Below are positions 32,995-42,800 of a stretch of 64,000 nt of DNA, piece after piece (position 1 is the stretch's first letter; each line of letters opens with the position of its first letter). The position numbers were made by a program, and so were the translations under genes. Origin of the DNA: SZUA-37 sp964472525 (GTDB taxonomy: Bacteria > Pseudomonadota > Gammaproteobacteria > UBA6429 > Thiohalophilaceae); NCBI GenBank assembly GCA_964472525.1, contig CAYYLL010000003.1, positions 62,001 through 126,000 of the forward strand, written 5' to 3'. The notes under the pieces are model-generated. The model saw nothing but the letters and a program-made list of their open reading frames with translations, was not told where the DNA came from and did not search any database.

Positions 32995-34419
32995 ATGCGT
33001 AAAAAAGTCTTTATCAAAACATTCGGCTGTGCCATGAATGAATATGATTCCAGTAAAATGGCAGATATTCTGCAAAATTCGCATGATTTGGAATTGACCC
33101 AAGATGAAGCACAGGCAAACGTGTTACTGCTTAATACCTGCTCGGTACGTGAAAAGGCGCAAGAAAAGGTGTTTTCGCAGCTTGGTCGTTGGCGAAAATT
33201 AAAGGTCAAACAGCCGGATATTGTGATTGGCGTGGGGGGATGTGTGGCCAGTCAGGAAGGCGAAGCCATTTTAAAACGTGCTAATTATGTGGACTTAATT
33301 TTTGGCCCGCAAACCCTGCATCGTTTACCTCAACTGTTTGATCAGGCATTAAAAGAAAAAAAATCTCAAATCGATATCAGTTTTCCTGAAATTGAAAAAT
33401 TTGATCATATGCCCATGCCTCGTGTAGACGGCGCAACGGCCTTTGTTTCAATTATGGAAGGGTGCAGCAAGTACTGTACTTTTTGCGTGGTGCCATATAC
33501 GCGCGGGGAAGAATTTAGTCGTCCGTTTGATGACGTGGTGGCTGAAATTGCCAGTTTAGCGGCGCGTGGGGTTAAAGAGGTGACCTTATTGGGGCAGAAT
33601 GTAAATGCCTATGAAGGTGAAACTCATGACGGTGATACTACCGATTTAGCCTTATTAATGCACTATGTGGCGGCTATTGAGGGTATTGAACGTATCCGCT
33701 ATAGCACTTCGCATCCGCTTGAAATGAGTGATAGCTTGATACAAAGTTACGCAGAAATTTCTCAATTAGTCAGCCATCTACACCTGCCGATTCAAACCGG
33801 TTCGAATGCCCTGTTACAGTCCATGAAAAGACGCCATACCACCGACGCCTATCGTGATATTGTGCGACGACTTCGTGAAATTCGTCCAGATATCAGCATG
33901 TCATCCGACTTTATTGTTGGTTACCCCGGTGAAACCGAGCAGGACTTTAAGGACACCATGGACTTTATTGCCGAGATGAATTTCGACCATTCTTATAGTT
34001 TTGTTTACAGTCAACGTCCCGGTACGCCTGCCGCCGATTTAGACGATGATGTGCCTTTAGACCTTAAAAAACAACGACTTGCACTGTTACAGCAACGCCT
34101 AAGCCAGCAGTCAGCCAATATAAGCCGTAAAATGGTGGGCTCAGTACAGCGGATTCTGGTTACGGGTTTGTCACCAAAACAGAAAAAACAGCTCGATTTA
34201 AGTGCCTATGATGCGGATAAAGCCGTTGCGGTGGATTTTGACGCTAGTATGGGTGGCAAATCAAAAAATTCTCAGTTAAGCGGCCGCACAGAGAACAATC
34301 GTGTGGTAAACTTTATAGGTAATCATGACCTAATCGGTACTTTTGTAAACGTGACTATCACAGAAGCCTTTTCTAATTCTCTCCAAGGGGAGCTTGAAAC
34401 AGCCGAGTCTTTTCTCTAA
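32995..34419 (+). CDS. miaB: tRNA-2-methylthio-N6-dimethylallyladenosine synthase
   Basis: MiaB methylthiolates A37 of tRNAs reading UNN codons, using two [4Fe-4S] clusters. The protein is 474 residues. The N-terminal UPF0004 cysteines are at TFGCAMN (C12), NTCSVREKA (C49) and GGCVASQEG (about C83). The radical-SAM triad is GCSKYCTFCVVPYTRG (about 157-164), and a TRAM domain lies at the C-terminus (GTFVNVTITEAFSNSLQGEL). It heads a conserved run miaB-phoH-ybeY-corC-lnt. Confidence 0.97.
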   Translation: MRKKVFIKTFGCAMNEYDSSKMADILQNSHDLELTQDEAQANVLLLNTCSVREKAQEKVFSQLGRWRKLKVKQPDIVIGVGGCVASQEGEAILKRANYVDLIFGPQTLHRLPQLFDQALKEKKSQIDISFPEIEKFDHMPMPRVDGATAFVSIMEGCSKYCTFCVVPYTRGEEFSRPFDDVVAEIASLAARGVKEVTLLGQNVNAYEGETHDGDTTDLALLMHYVAAIEGIERIRYSTSHPLEMSDSLIQSYAEISQLVSHLHLPIQTGSNALLQSMKRRHTTDAYRDIVRRLREIRPDISMSSDFIVGYPGETEQDFKDTMDFIAEMNFDHSYSFVYSQRPGTPAADLDDDVPLDLKKQRLALLQQRLSQQSANISRKMVGSVQRILVTGLSPKQKKQLDLSAYDADKAVAVDFDASMGGKSKNSQLSGRTENNRVVNFIGNHDLIGTFVNVTITEAFSNSLQGELETAESFL

Positions 34420-34468
34420 TGCGTACCGAATGTACGTACACTTTGATAAATTCAAATTTTAAACAACA

Positions 34469-35491
34469 TTGAATACAACTATCCAATCAATCTCTATCAC
34501 TTTAGAACCTGCCGATAATCGTCGTTTGGCGAATTTATGCGGCCAGTTTGATGAACACTTGCGGCAAATTGAACAACGCCTGGGTGTTGAGATCAATAAT
34601 CGTGGTAATACCTTTAAAGTGATTGGTGAAAACGATTCGGTTCAGGCCACCGAAGCCTTATTGCGAGAGCTGTACATTGAATCGGGTAAGGTTGAATTAG
34701 AACCTAGCTCCATTAATGTATTGTTGCAGCAGGCGGGTGTTGAATCGTATATAAAAACAGCCGAAGAAATTGTTGAAGATGTTGCAATTAAAACACAGCA
34801 TGGTGTTGTACGTGGTCGAGGTCCGAACCAAAAACATTATTTATCGCGTATTCAATCACATGATATTAATTTTGGCGTTGGCCCGGCCGGCACAGGTAAA
34901 ACTTATCTGGCAGTTGCTTCAGCCGTTGCCGCTTTGCAAAAAGAGCAAATTGATCGGATTATCTTAACGCGCCCGGCGGTTGAAAGTGGTGAACGTTTAG
35001 GATTTTTACCGGGGGATTTAGCACAAAAGATCGACCCTTATTTACGCCCGTTATACGATGCCTTATATGAAATGTTGGGTTTTGAATACGTCGCAAAATT
35101 AATTGAGCGCAATGTGATTGAAGTTGCACCATTAGCGTATATGCGCGGACGCTCATTAAATGATTCCTTTATTATTCTCGATGAAGCGCAAAATACCACG
35201 GTTGAACAAATGAAAATGTTCCTAACCCGGATTGGTTTTGGTTCTAAAGTAATTGTTACCGGTGATGTGACCCAGGTTGACTTACCACATGGACAACGTT
35301 CGGGTTTGCGGCATGTGATTGATGTATTGGTCGATGTTAAAGAAATTAGTTTTACTTTTTTTAAAGCAAAAGATGTTGTGCGACATCCATTGGTTCAACA
35401 AATTGTAACGGCCTATCAAGAATCTGAAGATGAAGAAAAAATTCTGAAATCAGCGCAACAAAACCAAATGACTAATAAAGAAAATGAGTAA
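34469..35491 (+). CDS. ybeZ: PhoH-like protein (YbeZ)
   Basis: A 340-residue NTPase linked to ribosome and RNA metabolism, partner of YbeY. The N-terminal KH-like part precedes Walker A GPAGTGKT at 138-145, and Walker B FIILDEAQNT lies near 235. The TTG at 34469 is the only suitable start; no ATG lies nearby in frame. It overlaps the ybeY start by 8 bp. Charged C-terminal residues follow the domain. Confidence 0.95.
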   Translation: MNTTIQSISITLEPADNRRLANLCGQFDEHLRQIEQRLGVEINNRGNTFKVIGENDSVQATEALLRELYIESGKVELEPSSINVLLQQAGVESYIKTAEEIVEDVAIKTQHGVVRGRGPNQKHYLSRIQSHDINFGVGPAGTGKTYLAVASAVAALQKEQIDRIILTRPAVESGERLGFLPGDLAQKIDPYLRPLYDALYEMLGFEYVAKLIERNVIEVAPLAYMRGRSLNDSFIILDEAQNTTVEQMKMFLTRIGFGSKVIVTGDVTQVDLPHGQRSGLRHVIDVLVDVKEISFTFFKAKDVVRHPLVQQIVTAYQESEDEEKILKSAQQNQMTNKENE

Positions 35492-36017
35492 CAATACTTT
35501 ATCAGAACCTCCGTCGGAATATTTATGCTCCGTCGACGTGCAATGTATGTATGCGGATGTTTCTGTGCCCGACGATCAGTTATTTCATCAGTGGGTATCC
35601 AGTGCGGTTGATTTTCTTGTCAAGCATCAACAACTGGAGAAAATAGATTATGAAGTTTCTATTCGTGTTATTGACAAAGAAGACAGTCGACAATTAAACA
35701 AAGATTACAGACAGCAAAATAAAGCGACGAATGTACTCTCTTTCCCTTTCGATACGCCTGACATTTTCAAACAACATCAACAAGTGAATATTCTGGGTGA
35801 TATTGTTGTTTGTGCGCTTATTGTTGAAGCTGAATCGCAACAACAAAACAAACAAACAGAACAGCACTGGGCTCATATGATTATACACGGCGTGTTGCAT
35901 TTATTAAATTATGATCATATCAATATGGATGACGCCAATATTATGGAAGCACTGGAAATAAAGATTCTTGCACAACTTGGTTACCCCAACCCTTATATGG
36001 AATACCCTCATGAATGA
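35484..36017 (+). CDS. ybeY: Endoribonuclease YbeY, 16S rRNA maturation
   Basis: YbeY processes the 3' end of 16S rRNA and takes part in ribosome quality control. The protein is 177 residues with the zinc-binding signature HGVLHLLNYDH (three His). ATNVLSFPFDTPD is the family's second conserved segment. The length is slightly above the usual 155. Its 3' end overlaps corC (36010). Confidence 0.96.
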   Translation: MSNNTLSEPPSEYLCSVDVQCMYADVSVPDDQLFHQWVSSAVDFLVKHQQLEKIDYEVSIRVIDKEDSRQLNKDYRQQNKATNVLSFPFDTPDIFKQHQQVNILGDIVVCALIVEAESQQQNKQTEQHWAHMIIHGVLHLLNYDHINMDDANIMEALEIKILAQLGYPNPYMEYPHE

Positions 36018-36951
36018 ATCCGTTAATAATTCAGATGAAGATACGCAAACAGACATCACTCAGCCTGGCTGGTTTGAACGTGTGACTCAATTATTTCAAA
36101 ATGAAGTAACCGATCAGGAACAGTTATTAGATGTAATGCAGGAAGCGAAAAAAAATAACCTGCTCGATCAGTATTCATTGTCAATGATCGAGGGCGTGAT
36201 GCAGGTTGCCGAAATGCAAGTGCGTGATATTATGATTCCACGCTCACAAATTGTTGTTGTAGAACGTGAATCCGATTTAAAAACAATATTGCCTACGGTG
36301 ATTGAGTCGGCACATTCACGTTTTCCTGTTATTGGCGACAGTAAAGATGAAGTCGTGGGAGTATTGTTAGCCAAGGATTTATTAACACAAATAAACAATG
36401 ATAAAAATAATGCGTTTAATATGCGTGAAATATTACGTCCAGCGGTCTTTATCCCTGAGAGTAAACGCCTAAACGTGCTTTTGAATGAGTTCCGTGCTAA
36501 TCGTAACCATATGGCTATCGTGGTTGATGAATATGGGGGTATTGCCGGGTTAGTTACGATTGAAGATGTGCTGGAACAAATTGTTGGTGAAATTGAAGAT
36601 GAACATGATATTGAAGAAGATAAATTTATTCATGAGCATTCGAATGGTACCAGTATTGTTAAATCAATAACGCCTATCGAAGAATTTAACGTACATTTCA
36701 AGTGTGAAATTTTAAGTGATGATGTCGATACAATTGGTGGTATTGTTATTAATGCGCTTGGTCATATGCCAAAACGTGGTGAAGAAGTGCATCAGCATGG
36801 TTTTAATTTTAAAGTATTGCGTGCCAGTCGCCGTCGTATTCATTTACTTGAGGTGACGCGTGTAAGCGAGCCTGTTTCTAAAGATTCTGTCAAAGATAAT
36901 GCTCCGGAACAAGTGACTACTTCGTCCGTATCAGAAGATATTAATACGTAA
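36010..36951 (+). CDS. corC: CorC/YbeX CBS-domain protein (magnesium and cobalt efflux type)
   Basis: A 313-residue protein from the ATG at 36010, overlapping the end of ybeY. Two CBS domains span about 75-200 (VRDIMIPRSQIVVVERESDL, VVDEYGGIAGLVTIEDVLEQIVGEI), and a CorC_HlyC/transporter-associated domain is C-terminal (SITPIEEFNVHF, DTIGGIVINALGHMPKRGE). It lacks membrane segments. It is a standard member of the ybeZ-ybeY-ybeX-lnt run and is thought to support ribosome or metal homeostasis. Confidence 0.95.
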   Translation: MNESVNNSDEDTQTDITQPGWFERVTQLFQNEVTDQEQLLDVMQEAKKNNLLDQYSLSMIEGVMQVAEMQVRDIMIPRSQIVVVERESDLKTILPTVIESAHSRFPVIGDSKDEVVGVLLAKDLLTQINNDKNNAFNMREILRPAVFIPESKRLNVLLNEFRANRNHMAIVVDEYGGIAGLVTIEDVLEQIVGEIEDEHDIEEDKFIHEHSNGTSIVKSITPIEEFNVHFKCEILSDDVDTIGGIVINALGHMPKRGEEVHQHGFNFKVLRASRRRIHLLEVTRVSEPVSKDSVKDNAPEQVTTSSVSEDINT

Positions 36952-36983
36952 ATATAGTTTAACGGCGGAGTGGGCGACAGATA

Positions 36984-38543
36984 ATGGATGTTTCTTTTGT
37001 TATAAAAAAAATGTATCAATTAAGCTTGACTAAACAGTCTATGATTGCTCTGTTGGCAGGCTTGTGTTTGCCACTTTCATTTTCTCCTGTGTATGCACTT
37101 CCGTTTGCATTTTTATCACCCCTTGTTTTATTTTTTTTATGGTTAAATAAAACTCCGTGGCAGGCTTTTAAGTTAGGTTTTTCATTTGGTTTTGGCTTTT
37201 TTATGTTCGGGTTGTGGTGGGTATATATTGCGATCCATGTTTTTGGTGAAACACCCGCATGGGTTGCAGTTATTTTGCTGGTGTTATTTTCGGCCTACCT
37301 TGCATTATTTATTGCCTTGCAAGGTTGGCTGGGTGCAATATTAAATAAGAAATTCCAGATTTCCTTTGTACAGCAAGCACTTATTATTTTCCCGGTTCTA
37401 TGGGTATTGTTTGAATGGCTACGAGGGTGGTTCTTTACCGGGATGCCATGGTTGCATCTTGGATACGCCTTCCCTATGTTGCCGTTGTCCGGTTATGCCC
37501 CTGTGTTGGGTGTTTATGGCGTGTCATTCATGGTTATTTTTATGACCTCGCTGATCTTTTTTGCTTTATGTTCAATAGCTAAAGCTGGGCGTGTTTATGC
37601 GGTTGTCAGTATTGCGCTTGTTTTACTACTTGGTTTTGGTTTGTCGAAAATTGAATGGACGGTACAAAAAAATAAATCCATTAAAGTCAGCCTTATTCAA
37701 GGTAATGCGGAACAAATAACAAAATGGGATGCAGATAAAATAAAGTTACGTATGGATATTTATGCCAATTTATCCCGACAACATTGGGATAGTGATGTGG
37801 TTATCTGGCCAGAGAATGCGATGACTATTTTTTATCATCAGCTGGATGAAAATTATTTACTTCCTCTGGCCAAAGAAGCAAAACAAACCGATACCGATTT
37901 AATTGTTGGTTTACCTTTTAGGGATAAAGATAATAAACATTACTATTCGAGTATGATGAGTTTTTCTGCGACAGATAAAAATATGAACACTTATTCAGGC
38001 GTTTTTAATAAAGTGCATTTGGTGCCTTTTGGTGAATATATTCCGTTTGCTGATCTACTTCGCGGGTTGGTTCATTTTTTTGACCTGCCGATGTCAGGTT
38101 TTAGCCAAGGTAAGCCAGATCAGCCATTATTAAAAATGCGTGGCGAACCGTTAGCAACGTCAATTTGTTATGAAGATTCTTTTGGAGAGGAGTTGATTCG
38201 CCAACTGCCCGAAGCGACCTTATTACTGAACGGTAGTAATAATGCATGGTATGGTGATTCGTTTGCGCCGCATCAGCACTTACAAATAGAACAAATGCGA
38301 GCGCTTGAAACCGGGCGCATGTTAGTGCGAGCCACCACCAATGGCATTTCTGCGGTGATTGATCACCATGGTAAAATACTGGCACAATCGCCTCAATTTA
38401 AGCCTTATGTTCTTACCTATTCGGTGCATCCACGCACTGGTGCCACACCGTATGTTCGATGGGGCAATTGGCCGGTTATCAGTTTTTCTTTTTTATTGTT
38501 ATTTGGGGCTGTTATTTACGCGAATAAAACCAAAAATACCTGA
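36984..38543 (+). CDS. lnt: Apolipoprotein N-acyltransferase
   Basis: Lnt adds the third acyl chain to lipoproteins in the inner membrane. The protein is 519 residues. The N-terminal membrane part has several helices (SLTKQSMIALLAGLCLPLSF and following). The C-terminal nitrilase-like domain has the catalytic triad: Glu in VVIWPENAM, Lys in FNKVHLVPFGEYIPF and Cys in ATSICYEDSFGEEL. It sits between corC and leuS as in E. coli. Confidence 0.96.
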   Translation: MDVSFVIKKMYQLSLTKQSMIALLAGLCLPLSFSPVYALPFAFLSPLVLFFLWLNKTPWQAFKLGFSFGFGFFMFGLWWVYIAIHVFGETPAWVAVILLVLFSAYLALFIALQGWLGAILNKKFQISFVQQALIIFPVLWVLFEWLRGWFFTGMPWLHLGYAFPMLPLSGYAPVLGVYGVSFMVIFMTSLIFFALCSIAKAGRVYAVVSIALVLLLGFGLSKIEWTVQKNKSIKVSLIQGNAEQITKWDADKIKLRMDIYANLSRQHWDSDVVIWPENAMTIFYHQLDENYLLPLAKEAKQTDTDLIVGLPFRDKDNKHYYSSMMSFSATDKNMNTYSGVFNKVHLVPFGEYIPFADLLRGLVHFFDLPMSGFSQGKPDQPLLKMRGEPLATSICYEDSFGEELIRQLPEATLLLNGSNNAWYGDSFAPHQHLQIEQMRALETGRMLVRATTNGISAVIDHHGKILAQSPQFKPYVLTYSVHPRTGATPYVRWGNWPVISFSFLLLFGAVIYANKTKNT

Positions 38544-38621
38544 CGAGTAAACCGATAATGCGTAAAATATCCCACAAAGATCATATTGTAAAAATAACAA
38601 CGTAGTAGGCTAACTAAACCC

Positions 38622-41096
38622 ATGTCGTCAAAACAAATTAACGAAGAATATCAACATCAGATTATAGAAAAATCCGCACAGGATTATTGGGATCGTAATC
38701 AAACTTTTAAAGCAGTTGAAGATAAAAGCAAGGAAAAATTTTATTGCTTGTCTATGTTTCCTTATCCCAGTGGCCGCTTGCATATGGGGCATGTGCGTAA
38801 TTACACCATTGGTGATGTGATCAGCCGTTACCAACGGATGCAAGGTAAAAATGTGATGCAACCGATGGGTTGGGATGCATTTGGTTTACCGGCGGAAAAT
38901 GCGGCACTAAAAAATAATGTACCACCGGCAAGCTGGACGCGTGACAATATTGACTATATGCGTGACCAGCTTAAGCAACTCGGTTTAGCCTATGACTGGG
39001 ATCGTGAACTGGCGACCTGCAATGCCGATTATTATCGTTGGGAACAATGGTTGTTTACCCGTTTGTATGAGAAAGGACTGGTTTATAAAAAAACCGCCGC
39101 AGTAAACTGGTGTCCGAACGATGTCACTGTGCTAGCGAATGAGCAAGTGATTGATGGCAAATGTTGGCGTTGTGATACCGAAGTGGTGCGTAAAGAAATT
39201 CCTCAATGGTTTTTTAAAATAACCGACTATGCTGAAGAATTATTAACTGAACTGGACTCATTGGATGGTTGGCCAGAGCAAGTGCGCACCATGCAGAAGA
39301 ATTGGATTGGTCGTTCAGAAGGAGTCGAGATCAGTTTTAAAATTACAGAGCAAGATAAAACGGTCAAAGTTTTTACTACCCGCCCCGATACCCTAATGGG
39401 CGTTACTTATTTAGCGGTTGCGGCAGAACATGAATTGGCAAAACTTGCTGCGGAACAATACGCTAATGTGGCGGATTTTGTTCAGCAATGTATTGCTGTT
39501 GGAACGGCCGAAGCGGCTGTTGAAAAACAAGAAAAACTGGGTATCGATACCGGCTTTAAGGCCGTGCATCCGATAACCGGTCAACAAGTACCCGTCTTTA
39601 TCGCAAACTTTGTACTGATAGGTTATGGCGAAGGGGCGGTAATGTCGGTACCGGCACATGACCAACGTGACTGGGAATTTGCAACTAAATATGGTTTGCC
39701 TATCCAGCAAGTGATTACAGATGATAATGTTGATATTAATTTAAACGAACAAGCCTTTACCGAAAAAGGAGTGCTGATCAACTCGGCAAACTTTAATGGT
39801 TTAAGTTCAGAGAATGCCTTTAGACAAATTGCAGACTACTTAAAAGAAAATAATCAAGGTCAGATTCGTACCACCTACCGTTTACGTGACTGGGGTGTTT
39901 CACGACAACGTTACTGGGGTGCACCGATCCCTATTATCAATTGTAACCAGTGTGGCGCAGTGCCGGTACCCGATAAAGATTTACCTGTTGTGCTACCTGA
40001 AGATGTTGTTTTTGAAGGCGTAGGTTCGCCCATCAAAAAAATGCCTGAGTTTTATGAAACCAGCTGCCCTAAATGTGGTGGAGCGGCAATACGCGAAACC
40101 GATACTTTTGATACTTTTATGGAATCCTCATGGTATTACGCACGCTATTGTTCAGCCGATTCGGACACTGCGATGGTGGATGAGCGAGCTAACTATTGGT
40201 TGCCAGTGGATCAATATGTGGGCGGGATTGAACACGCAATTTTACATTTATTGTATGCACGCTTCTTTAATAAATTAATGCGTGATGCCGGTTTGATTAA
40301 AAATGATGAGCCATTTGAGAATCTTTTAACTCAGGGAATGGTCTTAAAAGATGGCAGTAAAATGTCTAAATCCAAAGGCAATACGGTTGATCCTCAATCG
40401 CTTATTGAAAAATACGGTGCTGATACGGCACGTTTATTTATGATGTTTGCTGCGCCTCCCGAACAATCGTTGGAATGGTCGGATGCTGGAGTGGAGGGTG
40501 CCTATCGTTTTATTAAGCGTATATGGAATGTGGTAGTCAAACACTGTCATCAAGTACAATCCAATACTCTTGTTGGTTTGAATCTCGATACACTGAGTAG
40601 CGAGCAGCGCGAACTTCGAATGAAAGTACATAAAGCCGTGGCCAAAGTCACCGACGATATTGGGCGACGTTATACCTTTAACACGGCTATTGCTGCGGTT
40701 ATGGAATTAATGAACAGTGTCACTCGGTTTAATGATAACTCTGAACAAGGTTTTGCGGTTATGCAGGAAAGTCTGGAGCTAATGGTATTAGTATTATCAC
40801 CAATTATTCCGCATGTAACGCATGAACTCTGGCAGGCATTAGGACATGATGAGAATATTGTTAATCATACCTGGCCACAATACGATGCTGATGCACTGGT
40901 ACAAGATGAAATCCAGATGATTATTCAGGTTAATGGTAAGTTACGCGCTAAAATAATGGTATCAAGTGAAGCGTCAAAACAGGATATTGAAGCGCAGGCT
41001 TTTAAAGATGACAATGTCTGTCGTTTTATTGATGGTATGAATGTAGTGAAGGTTATCGTGGTACCTAAACGCCTAGTTAATATTGTTGTTAAATAA
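38622..41096 (+). CDS. leuS: Leucyl-tRNA synthetase
   Basis: An 824-residue class I synthetase. The HIGH-type signature HMGH is at 54-57 (PYPSGRLHMGHVRNY). A zinc-type Cys cluster is visible (CNQCGAVPVP and SCPKCGGAA). The editing (CP1) domain holds TTRPDTLMGVTY, and the KMSKS loop is SKMSKSKGN. The C-terminal anticodon-binding part ends VVPKRLVNIVVK. Its length is close to the family's usual 860. The gene is followed by lptE-holA. Confidence 0.98.
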   Translation: MSSKQINEEYQHQIIEKSAQDYWDRNQTFKAVEDKSKEKFYCLSMFPYPSGRLHMGHVRNYTIGDVISRYQRMQGKNVMQPMGWDAFGLPAENAALKNNVPPASWTRDNIDYMRDQLKQLGLAYDWDRELATCNADYYRWEQWLFTRLYEKGLVYKKTAAVNWCPNDVTVLANEQVIDGKCWRCDTEVVRKEIPQWFFKITDYAEELLTELDSLDGWPEQVRTMQKNWIGRSEGVEISFKITEQDKTVKVFTTRPDTLMGVTYLAVAAEHELAKLAAEQYANVADFVQQCIAVGTAEAAVEKQEKLGIDTGFKAVHPITGQQVPVFIANFVLIGYGEGAVMSVPAHDQRDWEFATKYGLPIQQVITDDNVDINLNEQAFTEKGVLINSANFNGLSSENAFRQIADYLKENNQGQIRTTYRLRDWGVSRQRYWGAPIPIINCNQCGAVPVPDKDLPVVLPEDVVFEGVGSPIKKMPEFYETSCPKCGGAAIRETDTFDTFMESSWYYARYCSADSDTAMVDERANYWLPVDQYVGGIEHAILHLLYARFFNKLMRDAGLIKNDEPFENLLTQGMVLKDGSKMSKSKGNTVDPQSLIEKYGADTARLFMMFAAPPEQSLEWSDAGVEGAYRFIKRIWNVVVKHCHQVQSNTLVGLNLDTLSSEQRELRMKVHKAVAKVTDDIGRRYTFNTAIAAVMELMNSVTRFNDNSEQGFAVMQESLELMVLVLSPIIPHVTHELWQALGHDENIVNHTWPQYDADALVQDEIQMIIQVNGKLRAKIMVSSEASKQDIEAQAFKDDNVCRFIDGMNVVKVIVVPKRLVNIVVK

Positions 41097-41111
41097 TAAG
41101 AAGGAAGCTTT

Positions 41112-41699
41112 ATGTTGCGTCGAATAATACTATTGATATTGCTTGTTGGCTTATTGGAGGCATGTGGGTTTCATTTGCGAGGTGCAAGTGAATTACCGAG
41201 TACCGTCAAGTTTGCGGTAATTGATGGGGTCGCTCAATACAGTAATGCGGGGCTAGCGGTTAAGCAACAACTTGAATTATCAGGTGCAAAAGTACAAATA
41301 AGTGCAGATGTTGATACGGTACATTTTGTTGTTCTTCGAAATAATTTTACCCGTCGAGTTTTGTCTGTTGATGCCTCCGGTGCGGCTAATGAATATGAAT
41401 TAACCTATACCTTCTCAATGCGTGTACTGGATCCAAATGGGAAATTATTAGTTGCTCCATGGGCAATCAATTTAAACCGTAATTATATTTATGATCCCAC
41501 CAAAGCCTTGGCCAAGAGTGATGAAGTCGCCAATATTAAATTACAGATGATATCCCTTGCCGTTCGGCAGGCTATGCGCCGTATTGGTATTAAATTAAAA
41601 CAAATTGCTGAGTTAAATTCATCTGAGATCAAAAAGTCTGAGCCATTGAAAGATCAAAGCGGGTCTAAAATTACTGATACAACGGTTAAACAAAAGTAA
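41112..41699 (+). CDS. lptE: LPS-assembly lipoprotein LptE
   Basis: LptE plugs the LptD barrel that inserts LPS in the outer membrane. The protein is 195 residues with lipobox LLEAC (Cys18) and GFHLRGASELPSTVK after it, typical of LptE. The normal order leuS-lptE-holA is kept. holA starts at 41699, overlapping the lptE stop by 1 bp. The other Lpt genes are at the right end of the window. Confidence 0.93.
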   Translation: MLRRIILLILLVGLLEACGFHLRGASELPSTVKFAVIDGVAQYSNAGLAVKQQLELSGAKVQISADVDTVHFVVLRNNFTRRVLSVDASGAANEYELTYTFSMRVLDPNGKLLVAPWAINLNRNYIYDPTKALAKSDEVANIKLQMISLAVRQAMRRIGIKLKQIAELNSSEIKKSEPLKDQSGSKITDTTVKQK

Positions 41700-42745
41700 T
41701 GAATATTTCATTACAACAACTCTCCAGTCATCTTGGGCAAAGTTGTTTGAATGTTTATTATGTGGCAGGTGATGAACCCTTACAAAAAGATGAAGCGGTA
41801 AAAGCTATAAGACAGGTTGCAATCGAAAAGGGTTTTACTGAACGAGTGGTACTGGATGTTGATAGCAAATTTGACTGGGGTTTATTGCTAGCAGAAAGCC
41901 AAAGTATGTCATTGTTTGGTGATAAACGTTTAATTGAATTGCGGATGCCACAAACAAAGCCGGGAGATAAGGGTAGTAAGGCTATTGTTTCTTTTATGGA
42001 GCAATGTCCTGATGATGTTATGTTGTTAATCGTGAGCGGTAAGCTCGAAAAACAGCAACAAAAATCAAAATGGTTTAAGGCAATTGATGCCAAAGGTGCA
42101 TGTATTCAGATCTGGCCAATTGATAAGGCTCAGTTACCCCGTTGGATAACACAACGTATGGCTGTTTTAAAAATGAAGCCAACGCCCGATGCACTGGAAC
42201 TTTTATGTGACCGAGTGGAAGGTAATTTATTGGCTGCCGATCAGGCGATGGAAAAATTATTTTTGCTCAATGGTGAAGGTGAAGTGGACAATGAAGCGGT
42301 GCGCGAGCTGGTTGCTGATAGCGCCCGTTATAATGTTTTTCAACTGGTCGATACCTGTTTAAACGGTGAGGCGAGTCACTCGGTAAAAGTTCTGGATGGT
42401 TTACGAAGCGAAGGCATTGAGCCGGTTATTATTGTTTGGGCCTTAACGCGCGAAATTCGTAGTCTGGTATCCATGTCGTTAGCGATGAATGAGCAATCCC
42501 TTGAGCGAGTGATTCAGTCCTTTCATGTTTGGCAAAAACGCCAAAGTTGTATCAAATCTGCCTTATCCCGGCATAAAGCGCGCCAGTGGGAACTATTTTT
42601 ATGGCAATTAAGTGAGTTAGATAAGCTGAATAAGGGGATCAAAACAGGAAATATCTGGCATGAGTTGATACAATTAGTACTTAAGATAGCGGGAAGTCCC
42701 TTAATGCCTGCACAACGACCCAAGCAAGCAGCGTATTCGTACTAA
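41699..42745 (+). CDS. holA: DNA polymerase III delta subunit
   Basis: HolA opens the sliding clamp in the clamp loader. The protein is 348 residues, the size of E. coli HolA, with the family start NVYYVAGDEPLQKDEAVKAIR and the downstream segments LLAESQSMSLFGDKRLIELRMP and NLLAADQAMEKLFLL. It starts in overlap with lptE (TAATG), so the two are coupled. Confidence 0.95.
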   Translation: MNISLQQLSSHLGQSCLNVYYVAGDEPLQKDEAVKAIRQVAIEKGFTERVVLDVDSKFDWGLLLAESQSMSLFGDKRLIELRMPQTKPGDKGSKAIVSFMEQCPDDVMLLIVSGKLEKQQQKSKWFKAIDAKGACIQIWPIDKAQLPRWITQRMAVLKMKPTPDALELLCDRVEGNLLAADQAMEKLFLLNGEGEVDNEAVRELVADSARYNVFQLVDTCLNGEASHSVKVLDGLRSEGIEPVIIVWALTREIRSLVSMSLAMNEQSLERVIQSFHVWQKRQSCIKSALSRHKARQWELFLWQLSELDKLNKGIKTGNIWHELIQLVLKIAGSPLMPAQRPKQAAYSY

Positions 42746-42800
42746 ATTTTAGCGAACACACAAGCACTTCCTCTTTTTACATTATAGACAGGTTTAACCC